The position numbers and the translations under genes are program-made. The notes below the pieces were generated by a model. The model was not told where the DNA came from, made no database searches, and saw only the letters and a list, made by a program, of their open reading frames with translations. Shown one piece after another: positions 23,807-34,655 of a stretch of DNA of 64,000 nt (the stretch's first letter is position 1; each line of letters starts with the position of its first letter). The DNA is from Thelephora terrestris. Lineage: Eukaryota; Basidiomycota; Agaricomycetes; Thelephorales; Thelephoraceae. Where the stretch lies: NCBI GenBank assembly GCA_015956445.1, contig WIUZ02000010.1:682001-746000 (forward strand). The letters run 5' to 3'.

Positions 23807-23981
23807 GGCAACCCAGAAAATCCTACCAGATGTTTAAGCTCAACTTGCGGGCGCGTCATCGTGGAAGTGTTTGGCTGTGTCTGCTGATCGACAAAGGAGA
23901 GGCGCCGTACGGCGGAGGGACACCGGAGAATTGATCCGGCTATCCCTCTTCCGTCTGCAAGCAACGCATCCGTCGTCCAGC
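23807..23981. promoter_or_regulatory. Divergent promoter between membrane protein and uS12m
   Basis: Only 175 bp separate the two start codons, so both genes must share this DNA for transcription start. I see no clear TATA box, as is common for ribosomal-protein genes. Confidence 0.55.
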
Positions 23982-24589
23982 ATGCTGCCCGGTCTTCGAG
24001 CCTACGCCGGGTTCTCTTCATGGCACCACGCCCTCTCTAATACGTTCCTTACCCTTCGGAATCCAACGTCTCTCTTCCACACGTCCTCCCCAGTGTTTGT
24101 AACCCTCAACCAAGCAATCCGCCGTAAGCTTCCTCAAGTAAAGAAACGTCCCACCGCTCCCCTCCTTCAACGTAACCCTTTCAAAAAGGGTGTTGTCAAC
24201 CAGATTTTTATCGCCAAGCCGAAGAAACCCAATTCAGCCAAGCGGAAAGTCGCAAAAGTGACCCTGTCGAACGGGGAGACTGTGCAGGCGTATATTCAGG
24301 GAGAGGGACACAATTTGCAGGAACATAGTGTCGTGTTAGTGAGAGGCGGAAGGGCCCAGGATTTACCTGGTGTTAGGTGCGTGTTTCGTTTTGCGGTTGT
24401 GGGTTTGGGGTCTGGTGCTAACTGCCATCCACAGGTACAAACTCGTTCGTGGAGCGTTAGACTTTGGAGGAGTTGTCAACAGGGCGACTGCTCGCAGTCG
24501 TTACGGAGGTTCGTTCCCTTGTTTCGTGGCTCCAGGTCTTGTCATTGACCCGTCAAACGCGTCAAACAGCGAAGAAACCAAAATCATAG
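23982..24589 (+). CDS. MRPS12: Mitochondrial small-subunit ribosomal protein uS12m
   Basis: This is the decoding-centre protein of the mitoribosome. There are three exons: 23982-24376, 24435-about 24510, and a final 20-nt exon (24570-24589) coding the last residues AKKPKS and the stop. Conserved blocks are [24 protein letters not shown], the decoding loop with [20 protein letters not shown] and [16 protein letters not shown]. The first ~40 residues ([14 protein letters not shown] ... FHTSSP) are Arg/Ser-rich, consistent with a mitochondrial targeting peptide. The start is the first ATG that gives this presequence. The tiny last exon is easily missed but is required for the universal C-terminus. 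Confidence 0.95.
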
Positions 24590-25007
24590 ACCATTCCATA
24601 ACTCCAATATTCGAGCGGCTGTTTTGCATGCAATCATCAACAATGGATCTTCCTCAGTTCCTGTGAACATCCCAATCTTCTTTGGCGATAAACGTTTGAA
24701 TTGTGGGACCCGCATATATCCTCCAAGTATTAGAAAACACCAGGGAGGGGGTGGGGTAGGATATGAGGCCTTGAGGCTGCATTGTGTCAATCGAGGCCGC
24801 CGTTATGGAGCTACGAGTCCCCCGACACTTGGGGTTGGCTTGGAGTTCCGTACGCATGTTAGTATACATGAGGCAAACTGGGTCCTTTGATCCAGGTGAA
24901 TGAATGGGCGGGGTTTGCGCACCAAACCCGCTCGCCCAGGTAGATCAGGAACATAAATCTATGACATCTACGACCGCGCCCACCCCCTATTTTCTACAAA
25001 CACCACC
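24590..25007. other. Intergenic, promoter of the next F-box gene
   Basis: No gene seen. The 5' leader before 25008 is C/A-rich and ends in caccaccatg, a good fungal start context. Confidence 0.6.
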
Positions 25008-26344
25008 ATGTTCCGACACCAGGAAATTGTCGACAACATCATTGACTACGTCCGAGAAGTGTCCAACGGCCGCTTCCGCGCTCCTCTCAAATCCTGCGCT
25101 CTCGTTTCAAAAGCATGGGTCCCGCGGAGCCAAAGCCATTTGTTCCATCACGTTAGACTCCAGTACGAGACGGAGCTGAAGCGGTGGTGCAAGAACATCA
25201 CAAAAGAAAGAGCCAAGGTCTTGTCGACGTATGTCAAGTGGTTAAGCTATTCTCCACCTTACAAAACCAAGGACCAAAATGCTCTCGAACGGTTCACATA
25301 CTTCACTCGCGTCGAGACCCTTTGCATCTTCAAGGTCGACTTTGGGGAATTCAGCAAGGACCAAGCCAACCTCCAGTCCGCTTTCGGCCATTTCGGAAGC
25401 TCGGTGTTGTATCTCGTCTTGGACCGTTGCATAGGCCACTTCCCTACCATCATAAACCTGTTCCGCCTCTTCCCAAGCTTCACACATTTGGATCTACTTT
25501 ACTGCACATTGCATTATGCGACCTGGGCTACAATTGAAGACCAGATAGGGAAGCTTGAATCCGTCAAGATGCTTCGCGTCGCCGGGTCGGAGAGGTATTT
25601 TCTCAACATGCTCATGCCGGAAAGGTTTACCGGCTTGAAGCACATCTCCTACTTTGACAAGGGGCCCGAGTCTCCTGGAGACCTAAGGCTTTTGCTGAGC
25701 AACTGCGGGAAAACTTTGGAGACTTTAACCGTCCTCTCGAGCCATAGCCTCACCATAAGTGAGCATTTTCCTTCCGTCTCTGGGTTCCACCTTTATCATG
25801 CGGGTCGTGGCCACTGAACGACGTTCTTCTGTTTTTTGAAGCTTTCGATCGGAAAGGTTTTCCAGAAGAGTACTCCCTCGATTATTGCAAGGAACTGCGC
25901 GAAATCGAATTTGACAACATGCACGCCAACAAACCGAACACAGAAATCGTCGCCGTCCTGCCCACCATCGAATCTCCACACTTCGAATCCGTCGTTTTCC
26001 TCGCCCAGAGCGCCAACGCCGGTTTCGATTTCCCCTCGGACAAGTATTGGAGGAGGATCGACGAAGTGTTGACGGCTCTCGGGAATGACTTGGTAGAGAA
26101 GTACGAGCGGGAGTTGAGGGTTGTGTTCGATGGGTGGAAAGCACCAGTCGAGGACGAGGACGCGAGGCAGAGGTGGATGGACCTCTTGCCTGGTTTCGCT
26201 AAAGTGGGAAAGATCAGTTTTAAGCACATGGACCCACCTCCCCACACCTATGATCCACCGACCCGGCACTCACTCACCCGGGATGTCATAAAAGGTTGGA
26301 CTTCCTTCATTCTTCGACCTGCCCACTCTGATCCCAGATTCTAG
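25008..26344 (+). CDS. F-box-like protein, two exons (about 420 residues)
   Basis: The N-terminus FRHQEIVDNIIDYV...SCALVSKAWVPRSQSHLF is a basidiomycete F-box variant. The rest is Leu-rich repeat-like (FPSFTHLDLLYCTLHY, LKHISYFDKG). An intron starting with gtgagc at about 25758 joins in phase to TFDRKGFPEEYSLDYCKELREIEF and runs to the stop at 26342-26344. The N-terminus resembles those of the genes at 28636-30044 and 32608-33917, so the three form a local paralogue group. The likely role is target choice in an SCF ubiquitin ligase; the target is unknown. No break is seen. Confidence 0.85.
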
Positions 26345-26670
26345 AGGACTAGGGGGACCTCCATTCGTTGTGATTTACGAACAGCTCGCTCAAGATGGAT
26401 GGTATATTATCCTCGCACATTCTCACGTCACCCCACAGTGGCAGTGGCATATTATGTATATTACAATTTACATAGTCGCAAACGCGAGGTAGGAAGCCGG
26501 AGAACAAGAGAACCTCACGAGGTATGGTGACTATGGGGTAGGCTGACCAAAGAATTGGTGATATGGTAACAAGTGCTCCCGTTTGAACGTTAACACAAGA
26601 AGCGGACTGGCAAACCCTGGCCGGCTTTGGTTCGGAAAGAGCCAAGCAGTGACAGAAACTCACAGAAAAA
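26345..26670. other. Short convergent intergenic region
   Basis: It lies between the F-box stop and the MFS transporter stop. It contains nothing I can identify. Confidence 0.6.
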
Positions 26671-28389
26671 CTACGTCTGGAACCTCCAACGCGGATCATC
26701 GTCACCTAAGAATGCATCCTTATCCATACCCCTCAGCCTATCGTCGCGCTCCCCGCGATCCCTACGTGCGTTTTCGTTCTTGAGGATATACCACAACATG
26801 GTCACAACGACGATATTTCCAACTAGATAACCCATGGCCTGAGGCAATCGTTTAGTGTGTGACAATCGAGCAACATATGTTATGAGGCTGTTCGTACCAC
26901 GCTATGCCCAACAAAAAACCTCGGGCTCCATTTCGGCCGATATAACTGGGTGCCTATGATCGCCGCAACGTTTCCGATGGAGAGTTGCATCGCGCTCGCG
27001 GTCGCCCTCTTCGTCTGACCAGAAACATTGTTCACGGGCCAGCTCAAAGCGATAGCGGTGGCAGAGTAAATACCCGAGGCTGCCAAGATCGTCGCTGTAT
27101 ATGCTACCCCCGGTCGATGGCTGGTGAGGAGCATTATGTACCCAACGATGGCTAAAGCGGAACCGGCGATAGCGAATGGGGCCCTTAGCCTCGTCCTCTC
27201 CGCGACTACCGCAGCGGCCATAGTCACGAAGAATGCAGCAACGTAGGGAGGCGTCGAGAGTAGTTGAGCCTGCGCGGCGGTATAACCTAACTCGGTGATG
27301 ATGGTAGGGAGGAATAGACTGAGCGTGTAAACGGGCAAGCTCATAGTGTGGAAGCAAAGGCCGTAGAGCCAGACCTTGGGGTCTTTGAGTGCTTGATAAA
27401 CACCATCCCAAGAAAACTTTTCGTCTCGAACGGCATCGCTATCCTCTTTGAGCCGTGCGATGACGTATTCCTTCTCCTGGGGAGTGAGGAACTTGGCGGT
27501 CGCGGGATAGTTGTGGACGAAAAAGTACGCGATAAGGGAGGCGACGACAGTCATAAGACCCTCCTTTGATAATACATCAGCCACAATTCAAACGGTTGGG
27601 ATGGAAACACTCACGATGATGAAGATCCATCTCCACCCACCCAAACCGGCCATGCCTTTCATCTTGGCGATTCCATATGCCTAATTCACTGTAAACCTCA
27701 CGTCGAAGACAGCAGGAAAGCACAGAAGTCCGCTTACGAATATCCCACCGAATGCTCCAGCAAGGGTGGGAGCGGCGAAGGACAGAGCGACGCGGTAGTG
27801 TAGTTCGTTACGCTTGTACCACATGCTCAGATAGTACGCAACTCCAGGGAAAAACCCGCTTTCGGTGACACCGAGGAAGAAGCGGACGGCGAGCAGTCCG
27901 GGGAAATTTTGAGTGAGACCCATTAGGGTGCACACGATGCCCCAAATGAGGGTGAGAGTGGGCAACCAGAGTTGCGGGGTCGTGAGTTTGAGGATGATGT
28001 TGGAAGGGACCTCGAACAAGACGTAGCCGATGAAGTAGACGGACAACGTGGTGAGGTACTGGTCTCCGGCTTGTTTTATAATGGACCCATAAGGGACGTG
28101 GCAGACCTGTAGCGGGGGCAAAACTCACTCATGTGTAGGTCTGCAACCAGCCCCTCGATACGAGCGTTTCCAACTGAAGAAAGGTGAGCGAAAGGTAAAT
28201 CGGGAAAGAAAATGGGTTACTGTTAGTTCTATCCATGAAGGACAGAAGGAAAAGAATAGTCAAGCAAGGGACAACATGCCAGTCGAGTTTCCTCAACAGT
28301 TTCTTCTCATCGATGACATCCCCGTTTTCGTCCTTGGTGGAGTTGCCAGAGGCGGTCTCGCCAAACCTTGCCTGGACTTTTTCGGCCAT
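26671..28389 (-). CDS. MFS anion:cation symporter-type permease (allantoate permease family)
   Basis: This is a plasma-membrane uptake carrier of the Dal5/Tna1-like group, about 490 residues in five or more exons. The N-terminal cytoplasmic stretch (start ATG 28389, MAEKVQARF) runs into KLDWHVVPCL and the family signature FLLSFMDRTN, then an intron and VGNARIEGL. Further blocks are YVLFEVPSNIILK (TM2-3), GVTESGFFPGVAYYLSMWY (TM4-5), GWRWIFIIEGL across an intron, LTPQEKEYVIARL in the central loop, and the C-terminal helices ending RWRFQT. No lesion is seen. Substrates in the family are small organic anions such as nicotinate, allantoate or biotin-related compounds, and the specific one cannot be told here. 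Confidence 0.92.
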
Positions 28390-28635
28390 GGCGGGAGGAG
28401 GAAAGAGAGCACAATGCGGGACTTGCACGGTGAAGAGACATTCTATAGGACCAAGAAATGAATGCGGGCGGAGAAGCAGGTTCTAGAGAATTAGAGGGCG
28501 GAGTGCCATCGAAGCGTTTCACCTTTACATTCTCAATCCAATACACTCGACGATCGTTTCAGGCTCAGTTGTTTTTCATTGCATACAAACAAACTATCAA
28601 TGCCGACACGCATTTCAGTACATGCCAAAGGTAAA

Positions 28636-30044
28636 TCACAACGCACTTGCAGGAACGTTTGGGCTCGCCGAGCCCAAAACAAAATCTGTGACACGAGTGC
28701 GAAGCACCCGTCTTTCGCAGATGATAGATGGCTCGTAGGAGAGGTAATGAAATTCTCCCATGTCTCTATCGAGAACTCTCCTCAATAGTTGCAAAGCATG
28801 CTGCGTCATACAATCGACGACATCCACGCAAAACACCAAGCGGAATTCCCGCACACTATGCATCTCGCGAAATGCCCTGAGTCGCCATTGTTGGCTATAC
28901 AGGAAATGATCAAGCATTTCGTTGGTGAGTGACCCAATTGGAGGACCGTAGTGACTGAAACAGATAGGGTCCGGGATGCAGCGCGAACAGGGTTTCGAAC
29001 CGCCGAAGTCGCGCTCCCGATAGATGATAACGACATCTAGAGGTGCAGGAGATGTGATGGAAGAGAGAACAGTTTTAAGAAAATCTGGCGCCGTGTCACC
29101 CGCGATGGATATTGAATCTGCGGTGGTCTCGAACGTCCGAAGGGACAGGTTCCGTGACAGGTCGAAACCTTGTGGATCCCAGTCGATCTCTACGTATACA
29201 AATGCCTCCCTTGAGTTCACCCTCCTCTTCTTTGGAAAAATTTCTCACCATATGGATCAGTTGGGTACAATCTCAAGGTCTCCAGGGTATTTGCGCATTC
29301 GTCCAGAAGGAGTTGTGCGCAACTCACCCCAAAGAGGTCCATGTGGCGGAAACGAAGTCCCCCGAAAAAGGAGATCATGTCCTTCGCAAGGTCCTCCCTC
29401 GTGAAACATATGAGGATTAACCACCCTCGCAGTGGTGGTGTGGAGAGGGGGATGAGCGTTGCGTCAGTTGTCTTCTCCGGTTCGTCCATAGGCCGGCGGT
29501 AGTGAAGCTTGAGGTCTTGGAGGTTCGGGAAAAGTCCGATAAAATACAAAATTTGTCGACGGGAACCGTTGGGCTCCTTGAGGGCAAGGAATCGAAGATT
29601 TGGCGATAAGTGCCCGAAGCACTGTTGAATGATCGGCATAAACTTGGAAACTTGAAGATAATCTATTCCAAGTTCCTGGAGGTTTGTAAGCGCGGAAAAG
29701 TAACGTAGGGTGAACCACCCGAGCCGTTTTGGAGTGAACTTCGTGCCATGGGAGAGGCGGATCCGGAATCGTTTGACGAGTGGAAGTAGACCAAGTTCGT
29801 ATGACTTTCGGAGTGGCTTGGGCCACATGCACTTTTGGTCCCAATCCTTGTCGTCGGTCGTGAGGGAGTGATGAAGATGGGGGGCGGTAGCAATGTACCA
29901 CGAGTAACAAGTCAACGAACACGCTAGGAGGGTGGGCGTGTCGTAAATGAAGTAGGAGATGATGTTTTCCACGATGTCTTGGGGTAGCAGAGTAATCAGG
30001 GGCGGATGTGTGGTAGACACGTTCGGAGCACCTCCGTTGAGCAA
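28636..30044 (-). CDS. F-box-like protein, two or more exons
   Basis: The main exon has an F-box (LLPQDIVENIISYF...ACSLTCYSWYIATAPHLHHS) and leucine-spaced repeats. A 56-nt intron (gtgaga...acgtag) joins in phase to EIDWDPQGFDLSRNLSLRTF and the C-terminal exon ending at 28636. The 5' end is uncertain. The open frame begins at 30044 without an ATG in frame, so a short upstream exon (candidates lie between 30080 and 30240) or a non-ATG start is needed. It is related to the F-box genes at 25008 and 32608. Target unknown. Confidence 0.8.
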
Positions 30045-30393
30045 CCACTTGATTTTGATTCTCGTTCGATACCAAAGTTTGCTAGCGAGTAGTTCACTCG
30101 CTGCAACCGTGTCAGATACTCAGTGATCGGGCGAAATGGTGAGAAACGACTTGGAAAAGCACCTGACAAAGAGGATGTGGGTGTTTTCACCAGGGACATT
30201 GTGGTTGCAGTGAGGGCACCGCCCAGGGCGCCCATCACGCGTGGCGGTTGGTTGGAACTTCATATGTCATCGCGGGCGGGCGGGCTATCGCAATGCATGT
30301 ATTTTGACACTACGCTTCTTTCCAGATCTCTTACATCGTCAGAGTGATGCCAAACAGAAGAAATGGCGACGGCGACTAAGTACCTAGCTATTC
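30045..30393. other. Intergenic or 5' exon region of the adjacent F-box gene
   Basis: A minus-strand open frame (29996-30238) may contain the missing first exon and start codon of the F-box gene to its left. I could not fix a splice pair. Confidence 0.4.
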
Positions 30394-31909
30394 TACGAGA
30401 GGGAGGCGCCGACAAACGTAGGCGCGGCGCATACACCGTCTTTAGTCCGGATCCTATGCACAGACTTGGTCAAAGGGTTCACCCATGCGGCCTCACGTGT
30501 ATCCAAAGTGGTGAAACTAGGCTGAATGGTCTCAAAAATCTTTTTCTTCGGGTTCAACTGAGATAAGGGTGTTGCATCTGGGGCAAGAGACGCGCGTCAA
30601 GGTGGCGAATGTGCGGCTTTGAGGAGGGATTCTCGCTTACTTTCATAGTCAGGACCCTCGAAGTAGACTTTGTCACCGATCTTGGAGTTTTCTGGTGGCT
30701 TGACTAGTTCAATGCCTCCCTCTTTACCGTCCTTGGAAGTGGCCTGGGACAAACGCCAGTGAATACAGTTGTCCAGTATGACGCGAGAGAGATACATACG
30801 CAAAGAACCATTGCAAAACTCTTTACACCGCGCATACTGGCGGGCTTGAGATTGCACTGCGCCTTGTAAGAACCTTGAATCAACCGGGCACACGGGGAAC
30901 TTACCACGCCAACGAGATACCGATCCCTCATCTCCTCTATCGGAATGTATTTTACGAGACCGGAGACGACAGTCCGTGGACCTGTTTCCTCGCCAAAGTC
31001 GATTTTCTATAATTTCGTGATTTCCGTTGCCGTTGCTGCGTACAGAAGAGTGGTACTTACTTCGACGTAGAGACTATCAGCGTCAGGGTGTTTTGATATT
31101 TCGACGATCTTTCCAACCCGAAGGTCAATCATCGACGGTTGAGGCTCGCCAGCGTCTTCAGCAGCAGCTTGTTTTGGTGGTGACTCGCCCTTTTTCTTCC
31201 CCCCTTCTTCATTTACCGCAGCAGCAGGTTTCTTGTCGGCCTTCTCCTTCTTTTCTTTCTTTGAAGTAGCTTTCTCGGAAACGGCAGCGACCTTCTGTTT
31301 GACAGCATCCTTGACCTCGGACACCTTTTCCTTCACGGCCTCGGTTACAGGTTTCTTCTCCTTCTTCTTCGGAGGTTCTGCTTTCCGTTCCTGCGCGGGA
31401 GCACTGTCCAGATCAAAGGATACGAGGGAATAGGCGGGTGAAAGCTTTTCGGCGGATGTACGAACGGCGGGTCTGTTCTGTATGTGATCGAAGTAACGCG
31501 TGAGGGCGGGGTGCGAGTAGTATTGGGCTGGTTGCCACTGAGACTACGTCGAGGGATTGACATTAGCTTAGGCCGCGGCTGTGTCTTGCCAGGACGCACG
31601 ATGGTTGGATGAAGGGCACCATAGACAGCAACGTCTGCCGAGGTCATGACGTTGTCAACAACATACGTTCGCGGTGTCAGTTGAGCGTTAAGGTCCTAGG
31701 GTCCGGTCGAGAGCCGTTAGAGATGGTCACGACCAACTATATAGACTTGCCTTTAAAGATTCAGCCTTTCCGAACTGACCGCTTGCGACCTTTTCAATCC
31801 ACTCATCAACCCCTGGCTTCGCCTCGGAGTCGACCGAAGCCTCTGAAACCGAAGCGGCGACAAGGTCTTTGAGAGGGGAGGGTAATTTCGCGATTGCTTC
31901 AGAGGACAT
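30394..31909 (-). CDS. ARC1: Arc1p/AIMP1-like tRNA-binding cofactor of aminoacyl-tRNA synthetases
   Basis: Arc1p-type proteins hold MetRS and GluRS in a cytosolic complex and deliver tRNA to them. Seven exons encode an N-terminal GST-like helical domain ([48 protein letters not shown]), a Lys/Ala/Glu-rich linker ([15 protein letters not shown] and the following KK-rich stretch), and the EMAPII/OB-fold tRNA-binding domain ([63 protein letters not shown]). The stop is at 30394-30396. The first intron (31696-31750) appears to use a GC-AG donor, AAAG|GCAAGT. All other introns are GT-AG. The start ATG at 31909 gives [13 protein letters not shown]. Confidence 0.93.
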
Positions 31910-32607
31910 TGGTCGTAGATGGGGAAGGAGAGATAGACACGGGTATCTTGACTTGCCACACTTCTGCAATCGATAAACTGATCTGCTGACTCGGATCGTG
32001 ATCATCGTGGGCAACTTCCGAAACTCTTTGGATTTTCGTCGACTTTTTACGGTTTTGCGCGACCACATCTCGTTTTCACCCTTGACTTACACTTACTGCG
32101 GCTCTACGACATCCCGGCTAATATCTTCGTGTACCCCCTTCTATTTCGTCCAGGATGATCCCTAAAGAATCTGCTTGACGTCTCTTTGTCTGGTCTGTCC
32201 GCGCTCAGGTGCTGAGTGATCCCCCTACGCCAATCAGGCTCGCACTGTCTCTGTGTACGGCCCTCTTGGTAACGAGAAACACTGGTCATCCGAGGCTACT
32301 GGATGCGAACTCATCCCGTTCCAGAGCGCTGCTGATCCGCTCAAGGACCTCAAACCTTGCAAGAATTCGCTGCGGCTGTTTCCCACCAACACTCTTCGCG
32401 ATGGAGGTGGGAGTCTTTGAGCACGAGGATTAGCAATCGTCTTCGAAAGCTTGCACACATTTTCTTCTTCGGTTGGAACGGTCGTGTGGGCGCCAGCCAC
32501 CCTGGTGCAAGTACGTGTAAATGTGCTTCTCATCAAGAGAGTCTCGTGATCATGGCCGCCGGTCGTTACCTAACCGTGTTACAGGGTGGCGGTCAAATTG
32601 CACCACC
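31910..32607. other. Divergent intergenic region
   Basis: It separates the ARC1-like gene (left, minus) from an F-box gene (right, plus). Short frames only, and no gene is supported. Confidence 0.6.
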
Positions 32608-33917
32608 ATGTTGCCTCGATTCCCCCAGGAGATTTTCGACCACATCATAGACTATGCGCCGCGCAAGGACGCTCTCATTACCTTCTCGCTCGTCTGTAAA
32701 CGGTGGTCTATTCGCAGCCGTTCCCATCTCTTCAGCGGCCTCATGCTCTACAAACGCGATAGCCTCGACGAATGGTGCAAAACAATATCCCCTACCATCG
32801 ATGGCCCATCTAGACACGTAAGGAACCTCAACATCCAGACAGGAATCGTTCCCCTGGTCTTCGAACCCCGGCCATTGGATCCGTACCTCAATCATTTCTC
32901 TGCTCTGACACAAGTAGTCAACCTCATGCTGGTCGACCACCGCGGCAAGCCACACTTGGATATGGTGTTCCAATGTTTTTCGGCGTTCAAGAACTCCCTC
33001 ACGTACATGAAAATAATCACCAGCTCGTTCGAATTTGAGGAGATATCCCTGATCGCCGAGTTCTTCCCAAACCTCAAAACATTGTCTGTGTGGGGACCTA
33101 GCTTGCTCCGGTGCACCGAGAAGCGCCCGCTTCTGCCACCCCGAAAGGCGTCGTTTCCACGTCTCAAGGTTTTACACCTCCATCTACTCGCACTCTATCC
33201 AGAACTCGATAACAACATCCTGGTTGGGCTTAGCCAAGCATCGATGGACCTACAAGTCCTCACTGTCACTGGATCAGTTGCCGACGTGACTTTGGTGCAA
33301 AAGCTGCTGGATTGTTCAGCGCATTCATTGACACAACTCATGACAGTCCCGCTGGGTAAGTTTTGTGGTGGTATATTGACGCAGCGCTGACAACGCACCC
33401 CTCTTCGTCGCGTATAGAACTTGATCTTTCAAGATGCGAAAAAATTGAGGTTATCGAGGTTCGCGAGTTATTATTCACATATTGGGCCTGCTTGCTCCGC
33501 GATTCGTACGGCAAACATCGGTTCGAAGACATGTTGCGCACCATCACATCGCCCTCCCTCGACACAATATGTGTGCCCGTTCGGACGACGTGCCTTCAAC
33601 TGGACGAGGATGAAGATGATATGCTACCGAGGAACGATTGGGCCGTTGTTGACGCATTGCTTTGCGACATACTCACTCGTGTCAGGGAACAGAACCAGAA
33701 CCCGTTCTGGACATTCGAGGTGGGGATTACGCAATGCTATCTCAATATCGATGGGAACCCGGTTGGCATTGAGCTTGAGAGTTTCTTGCCCGACTTTCAA
33801 GCTTTAGGAGGGATTGTGGTCTACGAGTCTGATCACGTAGGAGGGTCGGTGTTATCGTGTGGGTTTTTCGGGCTTCTGTGCCTTAACCGAGCGGGTACTG
33901 ACGTTGTTGTAGTCTGA
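32608..33917 (+). CDS. F-box-like protein, two exons (about 415 residues)
   Basis: The start at 32608 gives MLPRFPQEIFDHIIDYAPRK, an F-box whose second half is FSLVCKRWSIRSRSHLF. Leucine-rich repeats follow (FPNLKTLSVWG, FPRLKVLHLHLL). A short intron (gtaagt...gtatag, about 33355-33417) joins in phase to ELDLSRCEKIEVIE and the C-terminal half, stop at 33915-33917. The N-terminus is closest to that of the F-box gene at 25008. The frame is intact. Likely an SCF substrate receptor; target unknown. Confidence 0.87.
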
Positions 33918-34248
33918 TGAACCCTGTGGTGGCACGCAGTCCGTTGGCTAGTTGGGAATGTCGGATATCTTTGATGTATTGGTGTGGATGGGGACCTTTT
34001 CGGATGGTTTTCGCGGGCATACGCCTGATTGATTCGTTAGAAGCGTCCAAAACTTCTTGAAGTGTTTACTCGATCAAGATTGTGTGTGCTTGGGAGGGAA
34101 TGAAGTGTTAGGCTGAACCGTATGCTGTTGCTTTGCCTAATTCGCGCACTGGAGGTTTTGACTATCGCTCACTAGCACGTTCTCCGAAGCGAACAAGGCC
34201 CCATTTTCTGCCCTTCTTCCTCGTATATGGGTAACCCACCCTACCTCA

Positions 34249-34655
34249 GTGACACCGATCACATTGTTCGGGATCCCCTTGATGGCCTTTGATACTTTCC
34301 TTTGCCCACGTATGCTACGAAGCCCTCGGGTCTCTCTTGACCCCGACCTTTTCATCAAACCAGAGCACCGACTGGTCACTTCAGGACCGCATAGTTTCGC
34401 TCGACACCCCGCATATCTCGGCTCGCAGAGTCTCACCGCGGTGCTGACGTTCGTGGGTCTAACGCGTGGAGTTGGGTCACCAAATGCACAGTTGGGTCTC
34501 ACACAATGTGCGTGGATATGATGGTGGGTTTATACCGGGGGAGTCAGATACACAAGGGCGGTACCGGAGGACGAGCAGATGAGGGCAAGTTCGGTGATGA
34601 GTGGGAGAGGTACGCGATGGAAGTCAGGTGTTTGTTCGTTCCAGGTCTTGTGTAA
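34249..34655 (+). pseudogene. Isoprenylcysteine carboxyl methyltransferase (ICMT) remnant
   Basis: ICMT methylates the C-terminal prenyl-cysteine of CaaX proteins. The frame contains IKPEHRLVTSGPHSFARHPAYLGS, the family's cofactor-binding signature (compare LVTSGPYSIVRHPSYTG). A second frame ends with DEGKFGDEWERYAMEVR and FVPGLV, the family C-terminus (compare EFGEEWERYA...RLVPGLV), stop at 34653-34655. The transmembrane N-terminus and about 40 residues between the two blocks are missing, and the blocks lie in different frames. It is best read as a truncated, decayed copy. Basidiomycetes often carry extra ICMT-like genes. Confidence 0.75.

Noticed and set aside
31345-31647. Arg/Pro-rich minus-strand frame continuing past exon 2 of the ARC1-like gene
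   Set aside because: It reads through a good GTGCGT...GTAG intron. The spliced frame restores the GST-like sequence ([13 protein letters not shown]).
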